From positions 1-64,000 of the forward strand of contig NZ_CANMVP010000027.1 of the NCBI RefSeq assembly GCF_947501385.1: a stretch of 64,000 nucleotides of DNA, given 5' to 3'. The DNA is from an uncultured Polaribacter sp. GTDB lineage: Bacteria > Bacteroidota > Bacteroidia > Flavobacteriales > Flavobacteriaceae. The notes beneath the pieces are model-generated. The model was not told the DNA's origin. It saw only the letters and a program-made list of their open reading frames with translations, and searched no databases. Made by a program: the position numbers and the translations under genes. Positions within the stretch are counted from its first letter, which is position 1. Each line of letters begins with the position of its first letter. Shown in pieces: positions 7,676-16,194 of this stretch.

Positions 7676-8572
7676 ATGAATAAAAGAGCATTAGCACTAA
7701 TTGCCGTTTCTATTGCAACCTTAATTTATGGTTTAACTTTTACCATAGCTAAAGATGTAATGCCAACGTATGTAAAGCCTTATGCCTTTATTTTGCTAAG
7801 AGTTTCCGGTGCCACAATAATTTTTTGGACGTTGGGCCTTTTTATAAAACAACAGAAAATAGAAAAGTCAAACTATAAAAAAATCTTCTTAGCTTCCTTT
7901 TTTGGTATTAGCTTAAACATGCTTGCGTTTTTTAAGGGTTTAAGCTTAACAACACCCATCAGTGCGTCTGTGATGATGGTGACTTCGCCAATAATGGTAT
8001 TGATTTTTTCTAGCATTTTAATCAGAAAAGCCATTGGCAAACAAAGAATCTTAGGAGTATTTATTGGTTTAGTAGGAACCATTCTATTGATAACCTTTGG
8101 TAGCTCTTCAGAAGGAAATTCAGAAAACAACAATTTAGGAAACTTCTTGGTTTTTTTAAATGCGGCTTCGTATGGCTTATATTTGGTATTGGCAAAAGAC
8201 TTGGTTAAAAAATACAACCCAATAGTATTTGTAAAATGGTTGTATTTATTCGGATTAATTTTTGTAATCCCCATAGGCTATAGTGAGTTTACAGAAATTG
8301 TTTGGCAAGAAATTCCTACAAACATCTATTGGAATATTGGTTTTGTGATTCTTTTTACTACTTGTGTAACCTATCTTTTTAATTTGTATGGTTTGTCTAA
8401 ATTAAAACCAACCACCGTAAGTGTTTTTATTTATTTACAGCCTGTAATTGCTACCATTTATGCATTAATTGTTGGGAGCGATTCTTTAAATTTAGTGAAG
8501 ATTAGCGCTACTTTATTGATCTTTTTAGGCGTTTATTTAGTCACCAAACAAGCACAAAAATCTACCAAATAA
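7676..8572 (+). CDS. EamA/DMT-family transporter
   Basis: 298 residues with ten predicted transmembrane helices arranged as two five-helix EamA repeats (first from about 5-140, second from about 150-290). This is the fold of the drug/metabolite transporter superfamily. Landmarks are FILLRVSGATIIFWTLG, TPISASVMMVTSPIMV and LKPTTVSVFIYLQPVIA. The substrate cannot be told from sequence; many members export amino acids or metabolites. The gene stands alone, flanked on both sides by the ~200-bp repeat. Confidence 0.9.
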   Translation: MNKRALALIAVSIATLIYGLTFTIAKDVMPTYVKPYAFILLRVSGATIIFWTLGLFIKQQKIEKSNYKKIFLASFFGISLNMLAFFKGLSLTTPISASVMMVTSPIMVLIFSSILIRKAIGKQRILGVFIGLVGTILLITFGSSSEGNSENNNLGNFLVFLNAASYGLYLVLAKDLVKKYNPIVFVKWLYLFGLIFVIPIGYSEFTEIVWQEIPTNIYWNIGFVILFTTCVTYLFNLYGLSKLKPTTVSVFIYLQPVIATIYALIVGSDSLNLVKISATLLIFLGVYLVTKQAQKSTK

Positions 8573-8575
8573 AGT

Positions 8576-8583
8576 TATATTTG
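8576..8583 (+). promoter_or_regulatory. Candidate -7 element between EamA gene and repeat copy 2
   Basis: TATATTTG matches TAnnTTTG just after the EamA stop. It would drive transcription through repeat copy 2 into yicC. No -33 TTTG is visible at the right spacing. Confidence 0.3.
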
Positions 8584-8593
8584 CAACTTAATG

Positions 8594-8789
8594 AAAAACC
8601 TCGACCCAAGGGTACGAGGTATCAAGTAGAAATTTATTTTTTATTTCGACGCAGAGCATCGGGTAACCAGCCTACCGGCTGGCAGGTAAAACCTATAGAT
8701 ACCGCTAAAAAAAGCGGGATTAGTTCAGCTAGCAATTTTTAATTTATTGCTTCGCAACTTTTAAAAATTGAGTTTCACTAATTTAAAAT
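8594..8789. repeat. ~200-bp structured repeat, copy 2 (right of EamA gene)
   Basis: Direct repeat of 7413-7634, beginning AAAACCTCGACCCAAGGGT and ending AGTTTCACTAATTTAAAAT. It is about 26 bases shorter, mainly because the GCCTGCCTTCCGGCATAGGC palindrome of copy 1 is absent. The ACCGCT...AGCGGGAT hairpin is kept. It ends ten bases before the yicC ATG. Confidence 0.8.
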
Positions 8790-8798
8790 GACGAACGT

Positions 8799-9665
8799 AT
8801 GATTCAATCGATGACTGGTTATGGAAAAGCAGTTTTACAATTGCCCACCAAAAAAGTAACCATAGAAATCAAATCTTTAAATAGCAAAAATTTAGATTTA
8901 AATGTTCGCATTCCCTCTTATTATAAGGAAAAGGAATTATCGGTTCGTAAAAAATTAGCCACTGCTTTGGTAAGAGGAAAAGTAGATTTTTCGATCTTTG
9001 TGGAAATGACTGCAGATGAAACTTCTTCAACCATAAATCACGGAGTTGTAAAACAATACATGCAGCAACTAAGAAACGTTGTTCAAACAGGAACTTCTGA
9101 CGATGTTGAATTATTAAAAATGGCAATGAGGATGCCAGATGCATTAAGCACTGCGCGTGAAGAATTAGATGAAAATGAATGGCATCTAATCAATGAAAAT
9201 ATAGACATTGCTATCAAAGAAATTGTACAATATAGAATTGATGAGGCGGCTTCCTTAGAAATTGATTTTAAAGAAAGAATTACCAATATTAGAAGGTATT
9301 TAGAAGAAGTAAAAGCATTGGATGGTGATCGAGTAGAAAATGTAAAAACACGTTTAAAAAAGGCAATTGACGATTTAAAAGTAGATACTGATGAAAATCG
9401 TTTTGAGCAAGAACTCATTTACTATCTAGAAAAATTAGATATTAATGAAGAGAAAGTTCGCTTGGCAAATCATTTAGATTATTTCTTACTAACACTGGCA
9501 TCTGAAGATTCTAATGGGAAAAAATTAGGGTTTATTGTACAAGAAATTGGAAGAGAAATCAACACCACAGGTTCGAAAGCCAATTTTGCACCAATGCAAA
9601 AAGCAGTGATTCAAATGAAAAACGAGCTAGAGCAAATTAAAGAACAGATTTTAAACGTATTGTAA
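8799..9665 (+). CDS. yicC: YicC/YloC family endoribonuclease
   Basis: 288 residues. The start MIQSMTGYGKA is the invariant family N-terminus. The C-terminal DUF1732 part carries HLDYFLLTLASEDSNGKKLGFIVQEIGREINTTGSKAN, whose (G)RExNTxxSK element is the family signature. E. coli YicC is a ribonuclease that helps degrade the RyhB sRNA; the substrate here is unknown. It precedes gmk by 199 bases, the usual YicC-Gmk neighbourhood in bacteria. Confidence 0.92.
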   Translation: MIQSMTGYGKAVLQLPTKKVTIEIKSLNSKNLDLNVRIPSYYKEKELSVRKKLATALVRGKVDFSIFVEMTADETSSTINHGVVKQYMQQLRNVVQTGTSDDVELLKMAMRMPDALSTAREELDENEWHLINENIDIAIKEIVQYRIDEAASLEIDFKERITNIRRYLEEVKALDGDRVENVKTRLKKAIDDLKVDTDENRFEQELIYYLEKLDINEEKVRLANHLDYFLLTLASEDSNGKKLGFIVQEIGREINTTGSKANFAPMQKAVIQMKNELEQIKEQILNVL

Positions 9666-9864
9666 ATAATTAGTTTGCCACTCCGCTCAATTATACATTG
9701 CTTGCCGCTTTGAGCATTGCCGAAAAACAAAATGCATTTTGTTTTAAAGGTTGCTAGCGAAGCTTAACGAAAAGTCATAGTTCAAAAGTTGAATGTATTT
9801 CAGCTTTCATATTAACAACATGCTGAGACTCCCAAAATTTCGAGACAGCATAACAAAATTCATT

Positions 9865-10491
9865 ATGAAAGATAATTTTGTAGGAAAATTATTTGTGTTT
9901 TCAGCACCTTCTGGTTCAGGAAAAACAACCATTGTGCGTCATCTATTAAAACAAAAAAAATTCAATTTAGAATTTTCAATTTCTGCAACCTCCCGTGAGC
10001 CAAGAGATTTTGAAAAAGATGGCGAAGATTATTATTTTATTTCTACAAGAGACTTTAAAGATAAAATAAAAGCAGATGAATTTTTAGAGTGGGAAGAAGT
10101 GTATCGAGATAATTTCTACGGAACTTTAAAATCTGAAGTAGAACGTATTTGGGCACAAAAAAAACATGTAATTTTTGATATTGATGTTGTTGGAGGCTTA
10201 AGAATTAAGAAGAAGTATCCTGAAGAAACATTGTCTGTGTTTGTAAAACCACCAAGTGTAGACGAGTTGAAAATTCGCTTAAAGAAACGCAAAACAGAAA
10301 GCGAAGAAAAAATAAACATGCGCATCGCAAAAGCTTCTGTAGAATTGGCAACTGCACCTCAATTTGATAAAATTATTAAAAATTACGATTTGGATGTTGC
10401 CTTAAAAGAAGCTGAAGAATTAATGAGTGATTTCTTAGAGTTAAAAGAGAAGGAAGAAAATAGAATAGAGAGAAAAGAAGAAAGAAAATAG
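9865..10491 (+). CDS. gmk: Guanylate kinase
   Basis: 208 residues. Phosphorylates GMP to GDP. The P-loop APSGSGKTT lies at residues 14-22, and the GMP-binding signature ATSREPRDFEKDGEDYYF follows. The open frame begins at 9793, but the ATG at 9865 gives MKDNFVGKLFVFSAPSGSG, the normal start. The intergenic region before it (9666-9864) holds only repeat-like debris. The last residues (NRIERKEERK) and the stop codon are encoded by a 28-base tandem duplication, so the charged tail is probably a recent acquisition. Confidence 0.93.
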   Translation: MKDNFVGKLFVFSAPSGSGKTTIVRHLLKQKKFNLEFSISATSREPRDFEKDGEDYYFISTRDFKDKIKADEFLEWEEVYRDNFYGTLKSEVERIWAQKKHVIFDIDVVGGLRIKKKYPEETLSVFVKPPSVDELKIRLKKRKTESEEKINMRIAKASVELATAPQFDKIIKNYDLDVALKEAEELMSDFLELKEKEENRIERKEERK

Positions 10492-10516
10492 AATAGAGAG
10501 AAAAGAAGAAAGAAAA
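10461..10516 (+). repeat. 28-bp tandem duplication across the gmk stop codon
   Basis: Two exact 28-base units starting TAGAATAGAGAGAAAAGAAG lie at 10461-10488 and 10489-10516. Because 28 is not a multiple of three, the first unit is read through and the second supplies the TAG stop. Confidence 0.85.
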
Positions 10517-10574
10517 TTAGAGATGAGTAAGAAGTCTCTTTTCTTTTATCTTTTTTCTATCATCTTTTATAAAT

Positions 10575-11159
10575 ATGAGTAAAATAGGTTTGTATTTTGG
10601 CACGTTTAACCCAATTCATATTGGGCATTTAATTATTGCCAATTATATGGTAGAACATTCAGATTTAGATGAAATTTGGATGGTTGTAACGCCTCATAAT
10701 CCTTTTAAAAAGAAAAACTCTTTACTAGAAAATCATCATCGTTTTGAGCTTGTATATAGAGCAACGGAAAGTTATCCGAAGATAAAACCTTCAGATATTG
10801 AGTTTAAATTACCACAACCAAACTATACTGTACATACATTAGCGCATATTGCTGATGTTTACAAAGACAAAGAATTCTGTTTAATTATGGGTGAAGACAA
10901 TTTAAAAAGTTTTCATAAGTGGAAAAATTTTGAGATCATTTTAGAACATCATGATATTTATGTATATCCCAGAATTTCTGACGGAAAAGTAGCCACTCAA
11001 TTTGATCAGCATCCTAAAATTCATAAAGTTGAAGCACCTATTGTTCAAATCTCGTCAACCATGGTAAGGAATGGAATTAAAGAAGGAAAAAACATTCAAC
11101 CATTGTTAACCAAAGAAGTTTGGAATTATATTGATGAAATGAATTTTTATAAAAAATAA
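10575..11159 (+). CDS. nadD: Nicotinate-nucleotide adenylyltransferase
   Basis: 194 residues. Makes deamido-NAD from nicotinate mononucleotide and ATP in NAD synthesis. The nucleotidyltransferase motif YFGTFNPIHIGH is at residues 7-18 and the C-terminal ISSTMVR signature at 159-165. Length is typical. It follows gmk by 83 bases and precedes the M23 peptidase gene by 83 bases on the same strand. Confidence 0.95.
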   Translation: MSKIGLYFGTFNPIHIGHLIIANYMVEHSDLDEIWMVVTPHNPFKKKNSLLENHHRFELVYRATESYPKIKPSDIEFKLPQPNYTVHTLAHIADVYKDKEFCLIMGEDNLKSFHKWKNFEIILEHHDIYVYPRISDGKVATQFDQHPKIHKVEAPIVQISSTMVRNGIKEGKNIQPLLTKEVWNYIDEMNFYKK

Positions 11160-11242
11160 TTTCCCTATTTTTATTTCGTTATGATACAGATTCTCTCTGT
11201 GAGCGTTTCGTTGTATATTTGTAAACATTCAAATGATAATTT

Positions 11243-12109
11243 GTGGCTAAAAAGGATAAAAAGAAAGGAAAACTAAAACAAAAACTAACAGATAAATATC
11301 GATTGGTTGTTTTAAATGAAGACACTTTTGAAGAGCGTTTTTCATTAAAACTTTCTAGATTGAATGTATTTGTCTTAAGCGGTGTTTTCTCTATTTTATT
11401 AATTGCTTTGACCACTGTTTTAATAGCTTTTACACCAATTAAAGAATACATTCCTGGGTATTCATCTTCGCAATTAAAAGCTGCCGCAATAAACTTAACT
11501 TTCGAAGCAGATTCTTTAAAACAAAAATTAGCCGTTTTAGAAAATTACACAAAAGCATTAAAACCGGTTTTAACAGGAGAAATAACTTCAGAAGAAATAG
11601 ATTCTATTACCATACGTGCACAACAAATAGATATTAATGAAAGTGAATTAGATGCCACAAAAGAAGATTCTTTGTTTAGAGAAAAAGTAGACAAAGAAAC
11701 TAAGTTTGCCATTTTAAACAACGCTAAAAGTAATGTGAAAATTGTCTTTTTTGCGCCTTTAACAGGAAATATATCTCAAGATTTTGACGCAAATTCTAAG
11801 CATTTTGCGGTAGATATTGTTGCCAAAACTGGCTCGCCAATAAAAGCGGCTGCAGACGGTACAGTTATTTTTTCTGGCTGGAGCGCAGAAACGGGCTATG
11901 TAATCATTTTAAAACACAACAAAGATTTTATTTCTGTTTACAAACACAACGGTAATTTACTCAAACAACAAGGAGATTTTGTAAAATCTGGCGAAGTAAT
12001 TGCAAGTGTTGGCTCTACAGGAGAATTAACCACTGGTCCACACTTACATTTCGAACTTTGGAAAGGCGGTTACGCCATAAATCCAACAAATTTTATAGAT
12101 TTTAAATAA
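11243..12109 (+). CDS. Membrane-anchored M23 family metallopeptidase
   Basis: 288 residues. The N-terminal 35 residues are very basic (AKKDKKKGKLKQKL), followed by one transmembrane helix (about 42-64) and a periplasmic coiled-coil-like stretch. The C-terminal peptidase M23/LytM domain (about 165-280) shows HFAVDIVAKTGSPIKAAADG and GPHLHFELWKGG; the HxH motif is the zinc site. The first H of the HxxxD pair (HFAVD) is also present, so an active endopeptidase is possible. Likely role: cell-wall remodelling or division. Start codon is GTG (gtggctaaaaag). The stop overlaps the next ATG by one base (TAATG), so it is translationally coupled to the GH3 gene. Confidence 0.9.
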   Translation: MAKKDKKKGKLKQKLTDKYRLVVLNEDTFEERFSLKLSRLNVFVLSGVFSILLIALTTVLIAFTPIKEYIPGYSSSQLKAAAINLTFEADSLKQKLAVLENYTKALKPVLTGEITSEEIDSITIRAQQIDINESELDATKEDSLFREKVDKETKFAILNNAKSNVKIVFFAPLTGNISQDFDANSKHFAVDIVAKTGSPIKAAADGTVIFSGWSAETGYVIILKHNKDFISVYKHNGNLLKQQGDFVKSGEVIASVGSTGELTTGPHLHFELWKGGYAINPTNFIDFK

Positions 12110-13617
12110 TGAGTATCAAATCTTTTTTTGCCATTCCGTTTGCTAAAATAGCGACTCGAAAAGTATATAAATGGGCGAATAAACCTCATAAAACTCAAGA
12201 AAAAGTTTTTAAAAATTTATTGTCTAAAGGAAGTAAAACTGCTTTTGGAAAAGATCATAATTTTGAAGCTATTTCTAATTACGAAGAGTTTAAAAAACAA
12301 GTAAAAATTACCGATTATGAAGGTTTAAGACCTTATGTAGATAGAATGGTTGCGGGTGAAGAAGATGTACTTTGGACAGGCAAACCCTTGTATTTTGCAA
12401 AAACTTCTGGTACAACTTCTGGTGCGAAATACATTCCAATTACAAAAGATTCGATGCCAACACACATTAAAGCAGCAAGAAATGCAATGTTGTTTTATAT
12501 TGTTGAAAAAAACGATGCAAGTTTTGTAGATGGAAAAATGATTTTTCTACAAGGAAGTCCCGTTTTAGAAGATAAAAACGGCGTTAAATTAGGTAGATTA
12601 AGCGGTATTGCAGCGCATTATGTTCCTAATTATTTACTAAAAAACCGTTTGCCATCTTGGGAAACCAACTGTATTGAAGATTGGGACACCAAAGTAAATG
12701 CAATTGTAGAAGAAACCATTCATGAAGACATGTCTGTAATTAGCGGAATTCCTTCTTGGGTACAAATGTATTTTGAAAAATTGATTGAAAAAACAGGAAA
12801 ATCTGTTTCAGAATTGTTCCCGAATTTTAATTTCTTTATTTACGGAGGCGTAAATTTTGAACCTTATAAAAATAAGTTTGAGAGTTTGATTGGTAAAAAA
12901 ATAGACTACATCGAATTGTATCCTGCTTCAGAGGGTTTTATTGCTTATCAAGATTCGCAAACTGAAAAGGGAATGTTGTTGCAATTAGATGCTGGTATTT
13001 TTTATGAGTTTATTCCTGCAACCGAATTTTTTGATGAATACCCGACACGAATTTCTCTAAAAGATGTAAAAATTGGCGTGAATTATGTGCTAATTTTAAA
13101 TACAACTGCGGGTCTTTGGGGGTATAATATTGGCGACACTGTTGAATTTACTTCAACAAAACCGTATAGAATTAAAGTAACGGGCCGTATCAAACACTTT
13201 ATTTCTGCCTTTGGCGAACACGTTATTGGTAAAGAAGTAGAAAAAGCTTTAAACGATGCTATCAAAGGAACAGGAATAAATATTAGTGAGTTTACGGTTG
13301 CACCACAAGTAAACCCAACAAGTGGCTTGCCTTACCATGAATGGTATATAGAATTTGAAAACGAACCTGAAAACCTAGAAGAATTTTCGAAAAAAGTAGA
13401 TACTTCTATGCAAGAACAGAATATTTATTATTTCGATTTGATTGAAGGAAAAATTTTACGTCAGCTGGTCATTAGAAAAGTTAAAAAAGGCGGATTTCAT
13501 GAATATATGAAATCTATTGGTAAATTTGGCGGACAGAATAAAATTCCGCAATTGTCTGACAATCGGAAAATTGCAAGCGTTTTAGATAATTTTTTAGTAG
13601 CAACAAAACACACATAA
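12109..13617 (+). CDS. GH3 auxin-responsive promoter family protein (acyl-adenylating)
   Basis: 502 residues of the GH3 family in the ANL adenylating superfamily. Plant members conjugate amino acids to jasmonate or auxin; bacterial substrates are unknown. The ATP-binding P-loop-like motif AKTSGTTSGAKYIPIT is near residue 100. YPASEGFIAYQ, GVNYVLILNTTAGLWGYNIGDTVEF and TGRIKHFISAFGEHV supply the later motifs. Full length for the family. It is coupled to the M23 gene upstream (one-base overlap) and followed after one base by a 27-codon ORF. Its constant position here in flavobacteria suggests a role tied to envelope or cofactor genes, but this is unproven. Confidence 0.88.
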   Translation: MSIKSFFAIPFAKIATRKVYKWANKPHKTQEKVFKNLLSKGSKTAFGKDHNFEAISNYEEFKKQVKITDYEGLRPYVDRMVAGEEDVLWTGKPLYFAKTSGTTSGAKYIPITKDSMPTHIKAARNAMLFYIVEKNDASFVDGKMIFLQGSPVLEDKNGVKLGRLSGIAAHYVPNYLLKNRLPSWETNCIEDWDTKVNAIVEETIHEDMSVISGIPSWVQMYFEKLIEKTGKSVSELFPNFNFFIYGGVNFEPYKNKFESLIGKKIDYIELYPASEGFIAYQDSQTEKGMLLQLDAGIFYEFIPATEFFDEYPTRISLKDVKIGVNYVLILNTTAGLWGYNIGDTVEFTSTKPYRIKVTGRIKHFISAFGEHVIGKEVEKALNDAIKGTGINISEFTVAPQVNPTSGLPYHEWYIEFENEPENLEEFSKKVDTSMQEQNIYYFDLIEGKILRQLVIRKVKKGGFHEYMKSIGKFGGQNKIPQLSDNRKIASVLDNFLVATKHT

Positions 13618-13618
13618 A

Positions 13619-13702
13619 ATGGGAGGAGATTATTTATTTTTAATATTAGCAGTAGCTTTGGTTATTGTCTATTTTTACAACAAATACAGAAACAAACGTT
13701 AA
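13619..13702 (+). CDS. 27-residue single-span membrane microprotein
   Basis: ATG at 13619, stop TAA at 13700-13702. It encodes MGGDYLFLILAVALVIVYFY followed by NKYRNKR: one hydrophobic helix and a basic C-terminal tail, so likely an N-out, C-in membrane peptide. It starts one base after the GH3 stop, and its own stop overlaps the queD ATG (TAATG). This tight fit, plus a GGAGG-like stretch just inside the ORF, argues that it is a real translated gene rather than spacer. Function unknown. Too short for standard ORF calling. Confidence 0.6.
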   Translation: MGGDYLFLILAVALVIVYFYNKYRNKR

Positions 13703-14151
13703 TGAGCACAATTAGAATCACAAAACAATTCAGTTTTGAAACAGGTCATGCTTTATATGGTTATGACGGAAAATGTAAAAACGTTCACGGACATTCTTAC
13801 AAACTATCTGTTACTGTTTCAGGAGAACCCATCGCCGACAATACCAACGTAAAATTTGGAATGGTGATTGATTTTAGCGACTTAAAAAAGATTGTAAACG
13901 AAGAGATTGTAGACGTTTTTGACCACGCAACGGTGTTTAACAAAAACACACCTCATGTTGAATTGGCAAAAGAATTGATGGATAGAGGGCATCATGTTTT
14001 ATTAGCAGATTACCAACCTACAAGCGAAATGATGGTGATTGATTTTGCTGAAAAAATTAAAAATAGATTGCCAGCTGAGATCAAACTTCATTCCATAAAA
14101 TTACAAGAAACAGCTTCGAGTTTTGCAGAATGGTTTGCTAGTGAAAATTAA
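13702..14151 (+). CDS. queD: 6-carboxytetrahydropterin synthase (QueD/PTPS family)
   Basis: 149 residues. Converts dihydroneopterin triphosphate to 6-carboxytetrahydropterin in queuosine/deazapurine synthesis. The zinc-binding histidines are visible: FETGHALYG and KNVHGHSYKLSV. The CKNVHGH motif carries the catalytic Cys. Near the C-terminus, KLQETASSFAEW contains the conserved Glu. It is the last gene of the M23-GH3-microprotein-queD run with overlapping stop/start codons. Confidence 0.9.
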   Translation: MSTIRITKQFSFETGHALYGYDGKCKNVHGHSYKLSVTVSGEPIADNTNVKFGMVIDFSDLKKIVNEEIVDVFDHATVFNKNTPHVELAKELMDRGHHVLLADYQPTSEMMVIDFAEKIKNRLPAEIKLHSIKLQETASSFAEWFASEN

Positions 14152-14224
14152 TTTAGCAAAAAACTATACTGTAAAAGCTAAAAATATTGAACATAAAAAG
14201 TATATTTGACAAAAAATTATAATT

Positions 14225-14764
14225 ATGAAAAATATCAAATTTATTTTATTCTTATGCATTTCTATTACTTTGTTAAGTTGTGGTGATAACGACGATAGTC
14301 CTGAATTTACATTAACAACTGCAAACATTGCTGGAAATTACGAAATATCTAGTATTGAAGTTGAAGAAAAGGAAACAGCCACGGGTAGTTCAGGAGCAAG
14401 CGTTGATATTTCTACAACTATAGAAGTTGGAGATTCTTTTGATGATGTTTCTTTTGTAATGAATGCAAATGGAACTTTTACGGCTACAGGAAAGTTTAGA
14501 TCTGTGGAAACATTAACTACAGTAAATGGAGGGACTTCGGCGCCTGTAAGTTCAATTATTGTTTTTGACTCTGCAGGATCTTACACAATAAATAGTTCAG
14601 AAAACACTATTACGTTTGATGAAACCTCTGGAGATTTTATAGATGGTGAATTCAAAGTAGTTACTTTTACAGAAAATACAGTGAATATCACACAAGAAGA
14701 TATGGATGTTGATGGTGGAATTACAATCTCTTCTAAAGAAAGTATTAATCTTTCAAGAAAATAA
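14225..14764 (+). CDS. Lipocalin-like lipoprotein, unknown function
   Basis: 179 residues. Signal peptide with lipobox TLLSC (Cys at residue 19), so it is a lipoprotein; the following GDNDDS is acidic. The mature part is beta-strand-rich (ITTANIAGNYEISSIEV-type start, FVMNANGTFTATGKF, FDSAGSYTINSSENTITF). This resembles the lipocalin-like domain proteins common in Bacteroidota. No catalytic residues are evident. Single gene ended by a hairpin terminator. Confidence 0.85.
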   Translation: MKNIKFILFLCISITLLSCGDNDDSPEFTLTTANIAGNYEISSIEVEEKETATGSSGASVDISTTIEVGDSFDDVSFVMNANGTFTATGKFRSVETLTTVNGGTSAPVSSIIVFDSAGSYTINSSENTITFDETSGDFIDGEFKVVTFTENTVNITQEDMDVDGGITISSKESINLSRK

Positions 14765-14784
14765 AACTTATCTTTTAGTACTCT

Positions 14785-14814
14785 AAAAGCTGGCTAATTA
14801 GACAGCTTTTTTTA
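14785..14814 (+). terminator. Rho-independent terminator
   Basis: AAAAGCTG and CAGCTTTTTTT pair around a ten-base loop, between the convergent lipoprotein and pth genes. Confidence 0.75.
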
Positions 14815-14822
14815 TTTCTATA

Positions 14823-15452
14823 TTATTTGCCATTAAATGCATTCATAGTATTTGCCAAACCTGCAGTACCAAAAGAGGTGATGATTTTTGCTGAAATAGG
14901 CAAACGCTCTATCAATTGGCTTTTTTCTTCTTTGTTCCATTCTCCTAAAACAAAATCTACTTGTCTTCCAATAGGATAATTTGCACCCACACCAAATCGA
15001 AAACGCGCATATTGTTGGGTGTTTAGTTTTTCTTGAATGTCTTTTAACCCGTTATGTCCGCCAGCAGAGCCTTTGGCCTTTAAACGAATGGTTCCAAAAT
15101 CTAGGTTTACATCATCTGTAATAACTAAGATATTTTCGATAGCAATTTTTTCTTTGTCCATCCAATATTTCACAGCTTTTCCACTTAAATTCATAAATGT
15201 ACTTGGCTTTAAGAGCACAAAAGTTCTTCCTTTGTATCTAAAGCTAGCAACATCTCCTAATTTTTCGGTTTCAAAAGTTACATTGTGTTCTTCAGCAACT
15301 TCATCTACAATCTTAAAACCTATGTTATGACGTGTCTCTGCATATTTATCGCCAATATTTCCTAAACCTATAATTAAAAATTTCTTCATTAATGCTTCTT
15401 TAGTTTCGGTATGTATACCAAAAATATTTTTAAAAAATGTCACCATATTCAT
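14823..15452 (-). CDS. pth: Peptidyl-tRNA hydrolase
   Basis: 209 residues by the longest start. Releases tRNA from stalled peptidyl-tRNA. The catalytic core begins at residue 22 (MKKFLIIGLGNIGDKYAETRHNIGF); the catalytic His is in TRHNIG. LLKPSTFMNLSGKAV and KAKGSAGGHNGLKDI complete the family motifs. The alternative start is the ATG at 15389. The 21-residue extension (VTFFKNIFGIHTETKEA) resembles extensions seen in flavobacterial Pth, so I keep the long form, without certainty. Followed upstream by rplY, the usual partner of pth. Confidence 0.93.
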   Translation of the reverse strand: MNMVTFFKNIFGIHTETKEALMKKFLIIGLGNIGDKYAETRHNIGFKIVDEVAEEHNVTFETEKLGDVASFRYKGRTFVLLKPSTFMNLSGKAVKYWMDKEKIAIENILVITDDVNLDFGTIRLKAKGSAGGHNGLKDIQEKLNTQQYARFRFGVGANYPIGRQVDFVLGEWNKEEKSQLIERLPISAKIITSFGTAGLANTMNAFNGK

Positions 15453-15510
15453 TCTTCAAAAATAAGAAGAAATAAAATAATGAGAGGCTGAAATAAATTC
15501 AGGGCATGAA

Positions 15511-15538
15511 AAAAGCGTTACAAATTTGTAACGCTTTT
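15511..15538 (-). terminator. Terminator of rplY
   Basis: A perfect 14-bp inverted repeat, AAAAGCGTTACAAA then TTTGTAACGCTTTT. On the minus strand it runs into TT, giving a U-tract after the rplY stop. Confidence 0.8.
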
Positions 15539-15559
15539 AAATAGTATAAAAAACTAAAT

Positions 15560-16174
15560 TTATTCAGCTGTAGCCTCAGCTGTAGCTTCTTCTGTAGTTT
15601 CTTCTTCGTCTTCTAATTCTTCATCAACAGAATTTCTAGAAGTTCTTACTTGCACAACTACCGTGTTCTCTGGGTGCATAAAAGTATATTCTTCATTAAA
15701 TAAAGAACTTAAAACTAATTTATGCCCTATTTTTAATTTAGAAATATCTGCAGTTACAAAATCTGGTAAATTAGAGGGTAAAGCTTTAACTTTTAATTTA
15801 CGATTTGTAAAACGTAAAGAACCACCATTTAATACCCCTGGTGATGTACCTGTTAATTTTACTGGAATTTTCATTGTAACTTCCTTATCATCAAATAACT
15901 GATAAAAATCTACATGGATAATTTTATCTGTTACTGGGTGAAATTGAATGTCTTGTAAAATGGTTGCTATTTTTTTTCCATCAACATTAATTGTAGCAGT
16001 ATAAACGTTTGGAGTATATACCAACTTTTTAAATGCTAATTCTTCTGCTGAAAAATGCACTGGGGTATCTCCTCCGTATATAACGCAAGGAACCATACCA
16101 GCATTACGTAAGGCTTTAGTTGCTACTTTACCCACGCTTTCTCTTTTTGATCCTTTAATTGTAATTGATTTCAT
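15560..16174 (-). CDS. rplY: 50S ribosomal protein L25/Ctc (long TL5 form)
   Basis: 204 residues. Binds 5S rRNA. Residues 1-95 are the L25 domain (MKSITIKGSKRESVGKVATKALRNAG...). Residues 95-185 form the TL5/Ctc beta domain (IPVKLTGTSPGVLNGGSLRF). The tail is a low-complexity acidic run of Glu, Thr and Ala. This domain order is normal for Bacteroidota. It lies between prs and pth on the same strand, a classic prs-rplY-pth cluster. A strong hairpin separates it from pth. Confidence 0.95.
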   Translation of the reverse strand: MKSITIKGSKRESVGKVATKALRNAGMVPCVIYGGDTPVHFSAEELAFKKLVYTPNVYTATINVDGKKIATILQDIQFHPVTDKIIHVDFYQLFDDKEVTMKIPVKLTGTSPGVLNGGSLRFTNRKLKVKALPSNLPDFVTADISKLKIGHKLVLSSLFNEEYTFMHPENTVVVQVRTSRNSVDEELEDEEETTEEATAEATAE

Positions 16175-16194
16175 TACTTTGTTTTATTAAATAT

